DNA of 64,000 nucleotides from Mycobacterium intermedium (GTDB lineage Bacteria; Actinomycetota; Actinomycetes; Mycobacteriales; Mycobacteriaceae): positions 1 through 64,000 of the forward strand of contig NZ_MVHT01000025.1 in the NCBI RefSeq assembly GCF_002086275.1, given 5' to 3'. Both the position numbers and the translations under genes were made by a program. Below the pieces are notes generated by a model that saw nothing but the letters and a program-made list of their open reading frames with translations, was not told where the DNA came from and ran no database searches. This document shows positions 36,514 to 46,407 of the stretch, piece after piece (positions within the stretch are counted from its first letter, which is position 1; every line of letters starts with the position of its first letter).

Positions 36514-38508
36514 GTGAATTTGGTAGCCGGAGTGCTGGCGGCGACGCTGCTGCTGGTGATCCCCGGGGCGTTGATCGCGCGGTTAGCCCGCCTGTCATGG
36601 CCCCTCTCGATCGCGGCCGGCCCGGCTTTGACCTACGGCACAGTCGGCTTGGCCATCGTCCCGTTCGGCGCCATCGGAATTCCGTGGAACGCGCTGACAG
36701 CGCTGGCGGCACTGGGTGTGGTGTTGTTCTTGACCGCGGTATTTCGGGTCGTGCTGGAGCGCTACCGCGACCACGAGGCCGAAGCCCTAGCCGCCACGCG
36801 ATGGCCGGCCCTGTGTGTCGGTGCCGGTGTTGTGGTGGGCGCATTGTTGATCGGGTGTGCCGCGGTGTCCGCCCTGCCGCACTGGCAGTCCGTACCCAGT
36901 ACCTGGGATTCGGTCTGGCACGCCAACACCATTCGCTCGATTCTCGACACCGGTCAGGCCTCACCGACGCACATGGGTGAGCTGCGCAACGTCGAAACCC
37001 ACGCCCGACTGTTCTACCCCTCGACATTTCATGCGCTGGCAGCCGTGCTGGCTCAACTCACCGGCGCCGCACCCACAACGGCCTACACCCTGTCCTCGCT
37101 CGCGGCGGCGACCTGGCTTTTCCCGAGCAGCGCGGCGGCGCTCGCCTGGCATCTGATACGCCCGCACACAACCCTGTGGGGCTCCGCCGGATGTGCCACC
37201 GCCGCAGCGGGATTGGCGGCATCCTTCACCGCGGTGCCGTATGTCGAGTTCAACACCGCCGCCACGCCCAACCTTGCCGCGTACGGCATTGCCGCGCCGA
37301 CCATGGTCCTGATCGTGTCCGCGCTGCGACACCGCGACCGCATCCCGATCGCCGTCCTGGCGTTGATCGGGGTGTTCTCGGTACACACCACCGGAGGGGT
37401 CATCGCGGTCGTTTTCGTCGCGGCGTGGTGGCTGGTGGACGGGTTACGGCGCCCGGTGCGCGGTCGCGTCTCCGACATGGTGGTCCTGCTACTGATCGTC
37501 GGGACGACGGCTCTGGCGAAAGTCCCTCAGGTAATAGGCATTTTGGAGCAGGCTGAAATCATTGCCGGGCACTCCTTTGTCAGCCACGAGGGTAAGAAAC
37601 GGGCCCTGCTGCGGGCGGTGCTGCAATACACCCGTCACCTCAGCGACTACCCGATCCAATACACGCTGCTGGTGCTGGCCGCCGTCGGTGCGGTGATCCT
37701 GCTCGTGAAGCGCGTCTGGTGGCCGTTGGTCGTGTGGTTGCTGCTGGTGGGTTCCGTGGTGTACTCGGCGGCGCCGTTCGGTAGCGTGATCGGCGCGCTC
37801 CTGAGTCGATTCAGCGACAGCTTCTATTCCGACCCTCGCCGCCTGTCGGCCGCGATCACGTTGCTGCTGACACCCATGGCCGGCGTCGGGCTGTTCATGC
37901 TCGTCGCGGCGGCGGCCAACGCGGCGCGGGAACTGTTGACCCGACGGAACATCCGCATTTGGGGTACGCCCGCATGGAATGCCGCCTGCGCCATGGTTGT
38001 GATCGGAGCCAGCATCGTCTGCGCGTGGCACTACTTCCCCCGGCACCGCTTCCTGATCGGGGAGAAGTACGACCAAGTCATGATCGACGACAAGGACTTG
38101 GCGGCGATGGCCTATCTGGCCACGCTGCCCGGTGCCCGCGAGACGCTGATCGGTAACGCCAACACCGACGGCACCGCGTGGATGTACGCGGTAGCCGGCC
38201 TGCACCCACTCTGGACGCACTACGACTACCCGCAGCAACTCGGCCCCGGCTACCACCGGTTCATCTTCTGGGCCTACGCCGACGATGCGGACGGCGATCC
38301 CCGCGTCGCCCAGGCCGTACGCGCCCTTCATATCCGCTATGTGCTGACCAGCACACCGGTCGTTGGCGACTTCGTCATGCCTGACGGACTGACGGGACTG
38401 GAAGAGTCGCAATCCTGGACCAAGATTTACGACAACGGCGAAGCCCGGATCTACGAATGGCGGCCGGGACGAACGGCACCGGCGCCGACGAAGAAGCCCG
38501 CAACCTGA
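36514..38508 (+). CDS. Multispanning membrane protein, DUF6541-like
   Basis: A 664-residue protein with about 12-14 hydrophobic segments spread over residues 1-515, followed by a soluble domain of ~150 residues (YDQVMIDDKDLAAMAYLATLPGARETLIGNANTDGTAWMYAVAGL…). Acidic and aromatic residues in the first outer loop (STWDSVWHANTIRSIL) and the overall plan resemble DUF6541 proteins and GT-C glycosyltransferases; that link is tentative. The GTG start lies 40 nt after the monooxygenase stop. The blaC ATG is 2 nt after its stop, so these are probably co-transcribed. Role unknown; cell-envelope glycan assembly is a guess. Confidence 0.75.
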   Translation: MNLVAGVLAATLLLVIPGALIARLARLSWPLSIAAGPALTYGTVGLAIVPFGAIGIPWNALTALAALGVVLFLTAVFRVVLERYRDHEAEALAATRWPALCVGAGVVVGALLIGCAAVSALPHWQSVPSTWDSVWHANTIRSILDTGQASPTHMGELRNVETHARLFYPSTFHALAAVLAQLTGAAPTTAYTLSSLAAATWLFPSSAAALAWHLIRPHTTLWGSAGCATAAAGLAASFTAVPYVEFNTAATPNLAAYGIAAPTMVLIVSALRHRDRIPIAVLALIGVFSVHTTGGVIAVVFVAAWWLVDGLRRPVRGRVSDMVVLLLIVGTTALAKVPQVIGILEQAEIIAGHSFVSHEGKKRALLRAVLQYTRHLSDYPIQYTLLVLAAVGAVILLVKRVWWPLVVWLLLVGSVVYSAAPFGSVIGALLSRFSDSFYSDPRRLSAAITLLLTPMAGVGLFMLVAAAANAARELLTRRNIRIWGTPAWNAACAMVVIGASIVCAWHYFPRHRFLIGEKYDQVMIDDKDLAAMAYLATLPGARETLIGNANTDGTAWMYAVAGLHPLWTHYDYPQQLGPGYHRFIFWAYADDADGDPRVAQAVRALHIRYVLTSTPVVGDFVMPDGLTGLEESQSWTKIYDNGEARIYEWRPGRTAPAPTKKPAT

Positions 38509-38510
38509 GC

Positions 38511-39455
38511 ATGGAATACTGCGGCATGCCCGCAACGCCCGCCACCCGCAGACAAGTCCTACTGGCCATGCTCGTCCCGTTGGTGGGCTGTGCAGCACCT
38601 AAAGCGGCCACCGACCGTCCCCAGTCGAGTACGCCGACGACGTCACCCGCGGGGCCAGACTTGTCAGAGCGCTTTGCAGAACTTGAGCGACGGTACGAAT
38701 CCCGACTCGGCGTGCATGTGCTCGCCGACGGCGACACCGCACCGATCTCCTATCGCGCCGACGAGCGGTTCGCGTTCTGCTCCACGTTCAAGGCGCCGCT
38801 CGCGGCCGCGGTGCTGCAGCGAAATCCGTTGGCCTACCTGGACAAGGTGATCACCTACACCCGCGACGACATCCGATCAACCTCGCCGATCACCGAGCAA
38901 CACGTAGACGGCGGAATGACCATCAGGCAGCTGTGCGACGCGGCGGTCCGCTACAGCGACGGCACCGCGGCCAACCTACTGCTCGCCGAAATCGGCGGGC
39001 CCGCCGGCTTTACCCAATTCCTGCGCAGCCTGGGGGACAACGTCAGCCGCCTGGATCAGCTTGAGCCCGAACTCAATCGAGATGCCCCCAACGACGAGCG
39101 GGACACCACCACACCGCGCGCGATCGCCGGGGTATTCCAGCAGTTGGTGCTCGGTGAAGCGTTGCCCGCCGACAAGCGCGGGTTGCTCACCGACTGGATG
39201 GTTCGGAACACGACGGGGGACAAGCGGATCCGCGCCGGGTTTCCACCGGACTGGAAGATCGCGGACAAGACGGGGTCGGGTGACTACGGACGTACCAACG
39301 ACGTCGCCGTGGCGTGGTCACCGAGCGGCGCGTCGTACGTCGTGGCGATCTACTCCGACTGCGTCACCGGCGGATACAACGCCCCGTACAACGACGCCAT
39401 CGTCGCCGCGGCGGCGAAAATCGTCGCATCCGCCCTGCCTGGTCAGCGCAGGTAG
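38511..39455 (+). CDS. blaC: Class A beta-lactamase BlaC
   Basis: A 314-residue serine beta-lactamase. The signal peptide has a twin arginine (TRRQVLL) and a lipobox LVGC with Cys27, so it is a predicted Tat-exported lipoprotein. Catalytic elements: STFK with Ser91 (Ambler 70), S149-D-G (the SDN loop with Gly, the BlaC hallmark), Glu187 in PELNRD (Ambler 166) and KTG at 253. It hydrolyses penicillins and cephalosporins in the envelope. ATG at 38526 is an alternative start. Its 3' end overlaps cobIJ antisense by 13 nt, and it lies 2 nt after the DUF6541-like gene. Confidence 0.95.
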   Translation: MEYCGMPATPATRRQVLLAMLVPLVGCAAPKAATDRPQSSTPTTSPAGPDLSERFAELERRYESRLGVHVLADGDTAPISYRADERFAFCSTFKAPLAAAVLQRNPLAYLDKVITYTRDDIRSTSPITEQHVDGGMTIRQLCDAAVRYSDGTAANLLLAEIGGPAGFTQFLRSLGDNVSRLDQLEPELNRDAPNDERDTTTPRAIAGVFQQLVLGEALPADKRGLLTDWMVRNTTGDKRIRAGFPPDWKIADKTGSGDYGRTNDVAVAWSPSGASYVVAIYSDCVTGGYNAPYNDAIVAAAAKIVASALPGQRR

Positions 39456-40915
39456 CGGCGCGGCGTGAATACCCGGTCGCCGTAATCCGTTGCATGCCAT
39501 TGGGTTTGAGACGACCCGATGATCAGCAGGCAGCGCATGTCGATGTCGGCGGGGTCCAGATCGGCCAACCGCACCACGCGGACCTCTTCATCTGGACCCG
39601 ACACGTTGCGGCCGATCACCACCGGCGTCCCCGGTTCGCGGTGCTCGAGCAACAGATCCCGCATCGCCCCTACTTGCCAGGTCCGCGACTTGGAGGCCGG
39701 GTTGTAGATCGCTAGCACCAGATCGGCGGCGGCCGCGGCGGAGATGCGCTGGGCGATGACGTCCCACGGCTTCAACCGGTCGGACAACGAGATCACCGCG
39801 TAGTCGTGCCCCAGTGGCGCGCCGACCCGGCTGGCCACCGCCTGGGCGGCCGTCATCGCCGGGATCACCCGGACCTGCACGCCGGGCCACTGCTTGGCCT
39901 CTTCCAAGACGGCGGTGGCCATCGCGAACACCCCGGGATCGCCGGAGGACACCACGGCCACCGCGCGGCCCTGCTCGGCGAGTTCGCAGGCCAGTCGGGC
40001 GCGCGCGGGTTCGTCGGTGTTGTCACTGGGATGGCGTCGCTGCCCGTCCCGCACGGGTACTCGATCCAGGTAGTTGGCGTACCCGATCAAGTCTGTCGCG
40101 CAAGACAATTCGCGTTGGCTTTGCGGGGTCATCCATTCGGTGGCGCCCGGGCCCAGGCCGACCACTGCGACCGACCCGGTCACCGCCTTGCCGCGCCGGC
40201 CGCCCGGCAGCATGGCCAGCGAAAAGTACGGCACGCTGGTTTCGTCCACCTCGGCGGCGGGCAGTACCCGCTGTGTCGGGGTGCTGGCCCGCTCCACGTA
40301 GAACGTGTCGTCGAGCTGGCCGGATGCGGAAAGCGCTTCCCGCACATTGTGATACGAGCGACCGAGTTTGAGGATCACGGCGGCGTCGACATCGGCCAGT
40401 CGGCGGGTCAGTTCGGCCACCGGCAGCGTCCCCGGCAAGATCGACAGCACCTCGTCGCCGGCGACCAGCGGGGTTGCGACCGCCGCGGAGGCGGCGCTCA
40501 CCGACGTCACGCCCGGCACGATGACGGCGTTGAACCGCTGCGTGAGGCGGGTGTGCAGATGCATGTAGGAGCTGTAGAACAGCGGGTCACCCTCGGCGAG
40601 CAGCGCCACGTTGCGCCCGGCGTCCAGATGGGCGGCGATGCGTTCGGTGGCCGCGACGTAGAAGTCTTCCAGCGCGCCGGCGTAACCGCCCGGATGATCC
40701 GTCGTCTCGGTGGTCACCGGATAGACCAGGTGCTCCTCGATCTGGCCGGGCCGCAGGTATGGCTCGGCGATGCCGCGGGCGATGCTGCGCCCGTGCCGCG
40801 CGCTGTGGTAGGCCACCACATCGGCTTCGCCGATAAGCCGGGCGGCCTTGACCGTCACCAGTTCCGGATCACCGGGTCCCAGCCCGACCCCATAGAGCGT
40901 GCCGCGAGCGGTCAT
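39443..40915 (-). CDS. cobIJ: Fused precorrin-2 C20- / precorrin-3B C17-methyltransferase CobIJ
   Basis: A 490-residue fusion of two tetrapyrrole methylases. CobI (residues 1-~240) starts [23 protein letters not shown] with [15 protein letters not shown]. CobJ (from ~248) has [26 protein letters not shown] and [13 protein letters not shown]. It adds methyl groups at C20 and C17 with ring contraction in aerobic B12 synthesis. This fusion is the form known in mycobacteria (Rv2066). The start overlaps cobH by 4 nt. Confidence 0.96.
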   Translation of the reverse strand: MTARGTLYGVGLGPGDPELVTVKAARLIGEADVVAYHSARHGRSIARGIAEPYLRPGQIEEHLVYPVTTETTDHPGGYAGALEDFYVAATERIAAHLDAGRNVALLAEGDPLFYSSYMHLHTRLTQRFNAVIVPGVTSVSAASAAVATPLVAGDEVLSILPGTLPVAELTRRLADVDAAVILKLGRSYHNVREALSASGQLDDTFYVERASTPTQRVLPAAEVDETSVPYFSLAMLPGGRRGKAVTGSVAVVGLGPGATEWMTPQSQRELSCATDLIGYANYLDRVPVRDGQRRHPSDNTDEPARARLACELAEQGRAVAVVSSGDPGVFAMATAVLEEAKQWPGVQVRVIPAMTAAQAVASRVGAPLGHDYAVISLSDRLKPWDVIAQRISAAAAADLVLAIYNPASKSRTWQVGAMRDLLLEHREPGTPVVIGRNVSGPDEEVRVVRLADLDPADIDMRCLLIIGSSQTQWHATDYGDRVFTPRRYLR

Positions 40916-41538
40916 TCGGCGTCGCTCGCGATCGCATTGACGGCGGCCGCGGCCATCGCGCTACCGCCGCGGCGCCCGCGCACCACCAGGTACGACATCC
41001 CGCGCGGGCGCTCGATCAGCTCCTGCTTGGACTGCGCCGACCCGACGAACCCGACCGGTCCGCCCAGCACCGCAGCCGGCGCCGCCGCGCCCTCGTCGAT
41101 CAGTTCGAGCAGCCGGAACAGCGCGGTTGGCGCGTTGCCGATCGCCAGCACGGCACCGCCAAGTCGCTCGGCCCAGAGCTCCACGCCGGCGGCCGAGCGA
41201 GTGGTCTGCCGCCGGGCGGCCAAGTCGGCGGCGCGCGGGTCCGCGACCAGCGACACCACTTCGTTGCGGGCGGGCAGCCGTTTCGCGGTGATCCCGGCGG
41301 CGACCATCGATGAATCGCACAGCACCGGTGCGCCGTCGTCCAGTGCGGCCCGCGCCCGAGTAACGACGTCGTCGGTAAAGGCCACATGCTCGGTGACATC
41401 GACCTGCCCGCAGGTGTGGATCAAGCGGACGACCACGCGCGCGACGTCGTCGGGAAAGCGCGTCAGGTCCGCTTCGGCGCGGATGGTTGCGAACGACTGC
41501 CGGTAGATCTCCGCCGCGTCGCGGATGTAGTCGAGCAC
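40912..41538 (-). CDS. cobH: Precorrin-8X methylmutase CobH
   Basis: A 208-residue enzyme moving the methyl group from C11 to C12 to give hydrogenobyrinate. [25 protein letters not shown] is the family N-terminus; [15 protein letters not shown] and [17 protein letters not shown] are conserved active-site regions. It lies 4 nt after cobG and overlaps cobIJ by 4 nt. Confidence 0.96.
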   Translation of the reverse strand: MLDYIRDAAEIYRQSFATIRAEADLTRFPDDVARVVVRLIHTCGQVDVTEHVAFTDDVVTRARAALDDGAPVLCDSSMVAAGITAKRLPARNEVVSLVADPRAADLAARRQTTRSAAGVELWAERLGGAVLAIGNAPTALFRLLELIDEGAAAPAAVLGGPVGFVGSAQSKQELIERPRGMSYLVVRGRRGGSAMAAAAVNAIASDAE

Positions 41539-41542
41539 CCGC

Positions 41543-42649
41543 TCACCCTAAAGGTGGGCGTGTTCGGAGCGGCCGATACCCATCCGCAGTCGCGACCAGC
41601 ACCTCACCAACCAGCGGACTACCGCACGCGCGCTCGCAGCCAACGAAGTGCCGGTGCACGTCGGAATCCGCGTCCAGCGCCGCCGCCGCGTCCGCGCGCA
41701 CATCGGCGGCCGAATGCGCGCAGCCGGGCGAGCCGGTGCACGCGCTGACGCCCAGCCAGGGCGAGTTCTCGTCGAACACCAGGCCCAACGGCGCCAGCAC
41801 CCGCAGCGCCGTGTCGGCTACCCCTTCGTCAAGGTCGCAGACCAGCACCGAACGCCACGGCGTGATCACCAGGGGCGCCTCGATCACCGCCAAGAACTCC
41901 GCGACGCGGGCGGGCAGCACCCCCAACGGCACCGCCGCGCCCAACGTCACGCGGCCATCGTCCTGCGTCAGCCACCCCACCGGCGCTTTGGTGACGGGCG
42001 GAAAGGCCGCGCCCAGTTCAACATCGGGCAGCAGTTCACCGAGTGAATCCAATTCTTGTATCCGCCAAGCCTTTCCGTGAATCGCGACAAACTTCAGCGC
42101 GATGCGGATCAGCGTTCCGACGACGTCGTCGACGCGCACACCCGCGTCGCGACCCGCCACCACCAGACCGGGACCGTCGTCGAACACGTGCACACCGACA
42201 TCGGCGGCCAGGCCAGACACGTCGGCGCGGCCATCATCGAGGCTGAACCAGAACCGGCCGCCCAGCTCCGCCAGCTCCGGTGACGCCTGGATGGCCGCGT
42301 CCAACTCCTCGACCCAAGCCCGCACGTCCGCCTTGCCCCCGACGCGGCCGGACAGTGGCGAGGCGACGATGTTGCGGACGCGCTCATGCGTGGCGGACGG
42401 CAACAGCCCGGCGCCCGCGATCGCTTCCGCGACCGCGGCAGTGTCGGTGATGCCGCGCACTTGCACGTTGCCTCGCGCGGTGAGCTCCAACGTCCCCGAA
42501 CCGAATTCGGTGGACACCGCCGCCAGTGCCGACAGCTGAGCGGGGGTGAGCATCCCGCCGGGCAACCGGATCCGTGCCAACGCGCCGTCGGCGGCCTGGT
42601 GCACCTGTAGCGCACCGGGGCAAGCGTCGACGTCACGGGCTCTGGCCAC
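41543..42649 (-). CDS. cobG: Precorrin-3B synthase CobG
   Basis: A 368-residue nitrite/sulfite-reductase-like oxygenase that makes precorrin-3B with oxygen, the mark of the aerobic pathway. Two ferredoxin-like half domains are visible. The 4Fe-4S ligands are in [12 protein letters not shown] and GCERACGSP. The GTG start is supported by a TACCGT box ending 6 nt upstream. It heads the cobG-cobH-cobIJ operon. The gene is absent from anaerobic-pathway organisms. Confidence 0.94.
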   Translation of the reverse strand: MARARDVDACPGALQVHQAADGALARIRLPGGMLTPAQLSALAAVSTEFGSGTLELTARGNVQVRGITDTAAVAEAIAGAGLLPSATHERVRNIVASPLSGRVGGKADVRAWVEELDAAIQASPELAELGGRFWFSLDDGRADVSGLAADVGVHVFDDGPGLVVAGRDAGVRVDDVVGTLIRIALKFVAIHGKAWRIQELDSLGELLPDVELGAAFPPVTKAPVGWLTQDDGRVTLGAAVPLGVLPARVAEFLAVIEAPLVITPWRSVLVCDLDEGVADTALRVLAPLGLVFDENSPWLGVSACTGSPGCAHSAADVRADAAAALDADSDVHRHFVGCERACGSPLVGEVLVATADGYRPLRTRPPLG

Positions 42650-42655
42650 CCATCC

Positions 42656-42661
42656 ACGGTA
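42656..42661 (-). promoter_or_regulatory. -10 box of the cobG operon, leaderless layout
   Basis: On the minus strand TACCGT is followed by GGATGG and then the GTG at 42649. It fits TANNNT-N6-start. Confidence 0.5.
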
Positions 42662-42788
42662 CGGCTCACCGCGAGCCGGCCACCGACCGAGATGCCGACC
42701 GAAATGAGGTAGTCGCCTACGCTACTTTGCCGCCTCACCCCGGCCGGACACTTTTGCTGTCCGTATCAGCCGAGGTCAGGGGTGCGCT

Positions 42789-44201
42789 ATGACGAGGTGC
42801 GGTAATCACGCGGTGGTGTTGGGTGCCAGCATGGGCGGTCTGATGGCCGCTCGCGTGCTGGCCGATTTCTATGACCGGGTCACTGTGGTTGAACGAGACA
42901 ACCTCCCGGTCGATCCGGTGAACCGGCGAGGGGTGCCCCAGGGCAGGCTCATCCACACCTGCCTGGCCCGGCTGATGCGGGAGCTCGACGACATGTTCCC
43001 CGGATTGCGTGCTGATCTGCTGGCCGCCGGCGCCACCAGCTTGGCTGACGGGGATTTCTCGAAGTTGTTCTTGTCGATTGGCGGACACCAGCTGGTGCGC
43101 AGCGGCAGTACGTCCGATGCGCCGGACATGGTGTCTCCGAGCCGGCCCGTCCTGGAATGGAGTGTGCGCCGGCGGGTGCAAGCAATCGACAACGTGACGT
43201 TCCTCGAGGCCCACGACGTCGTCGGCCTGACGGCGACCGCCGGTCGTGACCGTGTCACCGGGGCGCAGGTGGTGGACCGATCCGACGGTGAGGAAACGAC
43301 CCTCCCGGCCGACCTGGTCATCGATGCCACCGGGCGAGGGTCCCGGACACCGGTCTTCCTCGAGCAACTCGGCTACGACCGTCCCCGCGAGGACGAGGTG
43401 ACGGTGCAGCTCGCCTACGCATGCCAACTGGTCCGGGTGGCGCCGGGTGCGATCAAAGAACACATGGTCGCGGTATTTCCCGAGCCGGGCCGGCCCAGGA
43501 TGTTCGGGCTGATCGAATATGAGAACAACACGTACATGATCGGCGCCGGCACCATGGCCGGGATCGAGCCGCCTCGCAATCGCCCCGAATTACTCAGCTA
43601 CGCAGCGGAATTGGCGCCCGCACACGTGAACAGCGCGCTGAGAACGGTCGAACCGATCGGCGAGTTTGTGCATCACCGCGTTCCGTCGAGCCGTTGGCGG
43701 CGCTACGACAAGATGCGCCTATTGCCCGACGGCCTGCTCGTTGTCGGCGACGCGCTCTGCAGCTTCAATCCGATCTACGGGCAAGGCATGACGGTGGCGG
43801 CGATCGAAGCGGCAATCCTGCGCGACTGCCTGCGTCGCGGGGTCCGCGGCCTGACCCGACGTTTCAACCGCCGCGCGGCCAAGGGCGTCCGAGTGGCGTG
43901 GCAGACCGCTGTCGGTTCCGACTTGTCACTCCCGGAAGTACCGGGGCCGCGGCCACTGTCGATGCGCGCCAGCAACCTGCTGCTGGACCGCGTGTTGACC
44001 GCGACGGAGTCGGATCCCGTTGTCGCCGGCCAATTCTTGAGGGTCACCGCGATGATCGACCCGCCGAGTCGCCTGCTGCGCCCCTCGATGTTGCTTCGCA
44101 TCATGCGCGCTCAGCACCGTGCGCAGACGACCATCCCGCCCGCAACCGAGGGGAGCGGCGAGACTTTGGTAGCGCCGACCAGCCTGGGGGCAATCAATTG
44201 A
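42789..44201 (+). CDS. FAD-dependent oxidoreductase / epoxidase-like monooxygenase
   Basis: A 470-residue flavoprotein. The FAD Rossmann motif is VVLGASMGGLMAARVLADFYDRVTVVERD, with PQGRLIHTCLARL. DLVIDATGRGSRTP is the middle motif, and LLVVGDALCSFNPIYGQGMTVAAIEA binds the FAD ribityl chain. This is the squalene-epoxidase/geranylgeranyl-reductase-like branch rather than the TetX-like branch of the enzyme at 35296. The substrate is unknown. It is divergent from cobG with 139 bp between and convergent with the SDR gene. Confidence 0.85.
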   Translation: MTRCGNHAVVLGASMGGLMAARVLADFYDRVTVVERDNLPVDPVNRRGVPQGRLIHTCLARLMRELDDMFPGLRADLLAAGATSLADGDFSKLFLSIGGHQLVRSGSTSDAPDMVSPSRPVLEWSVRRRVQAIDNVTFLEAHDVVGLTATAGRDRVTGAQVVDRSDGEETTLPADLVIDATGRGSRTPVFLEQLGYDRPREDEVTVQLAYACQLVRVAPGAIKEHMVAVFPEPGRPRMFGLIEYENNTYMIGAGTMAGIEPPRNRPELLSYAAELAPAHVNSALRTVEPIGEFVHHRVPSSRWRRYDKMRLLPDGLLVVGDALCSFNPIYGQGMTVAAIEAAILRDCLRRGVRGLTRRFNRRAAKGVRVAWQTAVGSDLSLPEVPGPRPLSMRASNLLLDRVLTATESDPVVAGQFLRVTAMIDPPSRLLRPSMLLRIMRAQHRAQTTIPPATEGSGETLVAPTSLGAIN

Positions 44202-44336
44202 CCTAAGCCTGCAGGCTGCGATCATCGCAGCCGACATACACTGTGCCGCAATCAGGTTGGGTGACTGGACGTAACAGCTGGCACATCGGCAAAGGTGATC
44301 CGCCCGAGCTGTTTCCATGCACACCACGAGACACCG

Positions 44337-45167
44337 TCAGGACGTCCCCGTCCGGTCGGCGTAGCCCTTGCGCTTGTCGCTCTGCACGTCGCTGGTGAAC
44401 ACGCGGCCGGTGCCCAGCGCGCGTCCCATCGCCTCGGCCACCCGAAGCGGCATCAGGCGTTGCGATGCCACCGTGATGCCTATGGCACGCGGGACGAACA
44501 CCCGGGCTTCCGGCCGTGCGATCGCGCCGACGACAGCGTTGGCGACGTCTTCGGGGTCGGCGTTCTTGAAGCCCTTGGCGTGTCCGATCCCGGCGGTCAT
44601 CTCGGTATTGACCAACGTCGGCAGGATCGCCGTGAAGTGGACGCCGCTGCCGCGGTTCTCCAGCCGGACGGCGTCGGTGTAGCCGAGCACGGCATGCTTT
44701 GTGGCGCAATAGGTTGCGATGCCCTCGGTGGGCAGCACGCCGCCCAGTGACGCGATGTTGATGATGTTGCCGCGACGGCGTGGCAGCATCCGTTGCGCGG
44801 CCAGTTTGGTGCCCAGGATGACGCCGAAAATGTTCACGTCGAGCAGGCGCTCGGTGACGTTGTCGGCTTCCTCGACCGCGCTGCCCACCGCGATCACCCC
44901 GGCGTTGTTCACCAGTACGTCGAGGGGACCCAGGCTGGTTTCGACGGCGTCGAGGAAGCTGGTGAAGGACTGGCGATCCGTCACATCCAAGCGGCTGGAC
45001 AACTCAAATCCCTGTTGGTCGCTGGACTCTTTCGCGGCGGCTTCGTCGATGTCTCCGATGGCGACGCGCGCGCCCAAACGATGCGCGGCCACGGCGATGG
45101 CCAGACCGATTCCGCGGGCTCCACCGGTGACGGCGACGACTTTGTTGGTGAGGGACCCAGGCTTCAT
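44337..45167 (-). CDS. Short-chain dehydrogenase/reductase
   Basis: A 276-residue classical SDR. VTGGARGIGLAIA is the NAD(P)-binding motif, LVNNAGVI the central motif, and IASLGG with YCATKHAV supplies the catalytic Ser, Tyr and Lys. I took the ATG at 45167; the open frame extends far upstream but through the neighbouring hydrolase on the other strand. It is divergent from the hydrolase gene with 69 bp between. The substrate is not known. Confidence 0.88.
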   Translation of the reverse strand: MKPGSLTNKVVAVTGGARGIGLAIAVAAHRLGARVAIGDIDEAAAKESSDQQGFELSSRLDVTDRQSFTSFLDAVETSLGPLDVLVNNAGVIAVGSAVEEADNVTERLLDVNIFGVILGTKLAAQRMLPRRRGNIINIASLGGVLPTEGIATYCATKHAVLGYTDAVRLENRGSGVHFTAILPTLVNTEMTAGIGHAKGFKNADPEDVANAVVGAIARPEARVFVPRAIGITVASQRLMPLRVAEAMGRALGTGRVFTSDVQSDKRKGYADRTGTS

Positions 45168-45236
45168 GCCCTCACCGTACGACCTCGCGAACGCGGCCGG
45201 GGATTGGATTCCGGTTACCTGGGCACCCTCTTGGCC

Positions 45237-45923
45237 ATGAATCCCACGGAGTCCACCGAGACGGCGGAGTACGCCCCAGGACGCCTCGCCGACATCTACG
45301 GCCACTGGTCGCAGCCGGCGGTGTTGCTGTGGCACGGAATGCAGGCCGATGCCCGCGCCGCCGTCGGCCCCCTCGCCGGCCTGCTCGCCCAGCACGGCGC
45401 CGTTGTAGTGGCACCGGATTGGAACTCCCACGCCGACGACGGTGGGCGCGGCGACCTGCTCGGCTCGGTCGACTTCGTGCGCAAGCGCGCCAACGGGGCG
45501 ATCGTGCTCGTCGGTTGGTCGCTGGGCGGAGCCGCCGCGGCCGGCCTGACGATCGACGCCGCAAGCCATGACGTCGCGATCGCGCACACCGTGTGCCTGG
45601 CCGGCGCGTTCATGGCGCCCGACCCGATCTCGGGTCGTAGCCCGGCCGACATGCTGCCGTCCGCCCCGATCGGTTCCCCATTCACGCTCCTGCACGGCCT
45701 CAGCGACGAGGCCGTGCCGTCGACGGCCAGCAGAGATTTCGCCGCGAGCCTCGCACAGGCCGGTTGGCAGGTAAAACTCGTCGAGTTGGCCGCCGACCAC
45801 GGGTCGATCGCCGGCGCCGACTACGACCCAGTCGCGGATCGCTACGGGCCGGGCAAGGGCGAAGAAACGCGGCGCATGGCCGCCGAGGTGTCCGACCACG
45901 TCGCGGCGACCCTCGAACGCTGA
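45237..45923 (+). CDS. Alpha/beta hydrolase, dienelactone hydrolase-like
   Basis: A 228-residue alpha/beta hydrolase. VLLWHGMQADARAA is the oxyanion region, LVGWSLGGAAAAGL the nucleophile elbow (Ser in G-W-S-L-G), and ADHGSIAG carries the likely catalytic His. An Asp in GLSDEAVPS completes the triad. The ATG at 45237 was chosen because upstream sequence in frame lies antisense to the SDR. Probably a cytosolic esterase or lactonase; the substrate is unknown. Confidence 0.82.
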   Translation: MNPTESTETAEYAPGRLADIYGHWSQPAVLLWHGMQADARAAVGPLAGLLAQHGAVVVAPDWNSHADDGGRGDLLGSVDFVRKRANGAIVLVGWSLGGAAAAGLTIDAASHDVAIAHTVCLAGAFMAPDPISGRSPADMLPSAPIGSPFTLLHGLSDEAVPSTASRDFAASLAQAGWQVKLVELAADHGSIAGADYDPVADRYGPGKGEETRRMAAEVSDHVAATLER

Positions 45924-46002
45924 CCGCCCGGTGCCCATGCGCGCGACATGGGACAAGATGAGGTGTGTACCAGGTCACAGCAAGGGGTGAGAAGGGAAAA
46001 CC

Positions 46003-46383
46003 ATGGCTCGCAGTGTCAAGGAGTTGGTAGAGGCCGCCAACGCCGTCGTGCCGCGCATCACGCCCGCCGAGGCGCAGGAACGAATAGTCGCGGGCAATGT
46101 GTTGGTCGTCGACGTGCGGGACGCGCCCGAGGTGCAGCAAAGCGGCAAGGTCGCCGGCGCCGTACACGTCCCGCGCGGGATGCTCGAATTCCGGGCGGAC
46201 CCGAGTGTGCCCTCGCACGACCCGCAGTTCGACAAGAACAAGACCGTCATCGTGTACTGCGCGTCGGGCGGTCGCTCCGCGCTGGCCGGCCAGGCGCTCA
46301 AGGAGCTCGGCTACAACGAGGTCTACAACCTCGGCGGCTTCAAGGACTGGGCGGACAGCGGCGGGGCGGTCGAACGGGCGTAG
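46003..46383 (+). CDS. Rhodanese-like sulfurtransferase
   Basis: A 126-residue single rhodanese domain. VLVVDVRDAPEVQQSGKVAGAVHVPRG is the N-terminal CH2 region, and Cys86 in VYCASGGRSALA is the persulfide-carrying residue of the active-site loop. LGGFKDWADSGG is the usual C-terminus. GAGAAGGG precedes the ATG. cobN starts 24 nt after its stop on the same strand, so they are likely co-transcribed. A cobalamin role is not established. Confidence 0.93.
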   Translation: MARSVKELVEAANAVVPRITPAEAQERIVAGNVLVVDVRDAPEVQQSGKVAGAVHVPRGMLEFRADPSVPSHDPQFDKNKTVIVYCASGGRSALAGQALKELGYNEVYNLGGFKDWADSGGAVERA

Positions 46384-46407
46384 CCGCCGCTGCTGTACGA
46401 ATGGGGG

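Noticed and set aside
42650..42788. Possible cobalamin riboswitch upstream of cobG
   Set aside because: No B12-box-like GCCACTG, gap only 139 bases, and a leaderless-type -10 box directly abuts the start codon.
45168..45956. N-terminal extension of the SDR gene at 44337-45167
   Set aside because: It would run antisense through the alpha/beta hydrolase gene and gives non-family sequence; the SDR starts naturally at MKPGSLTNK.
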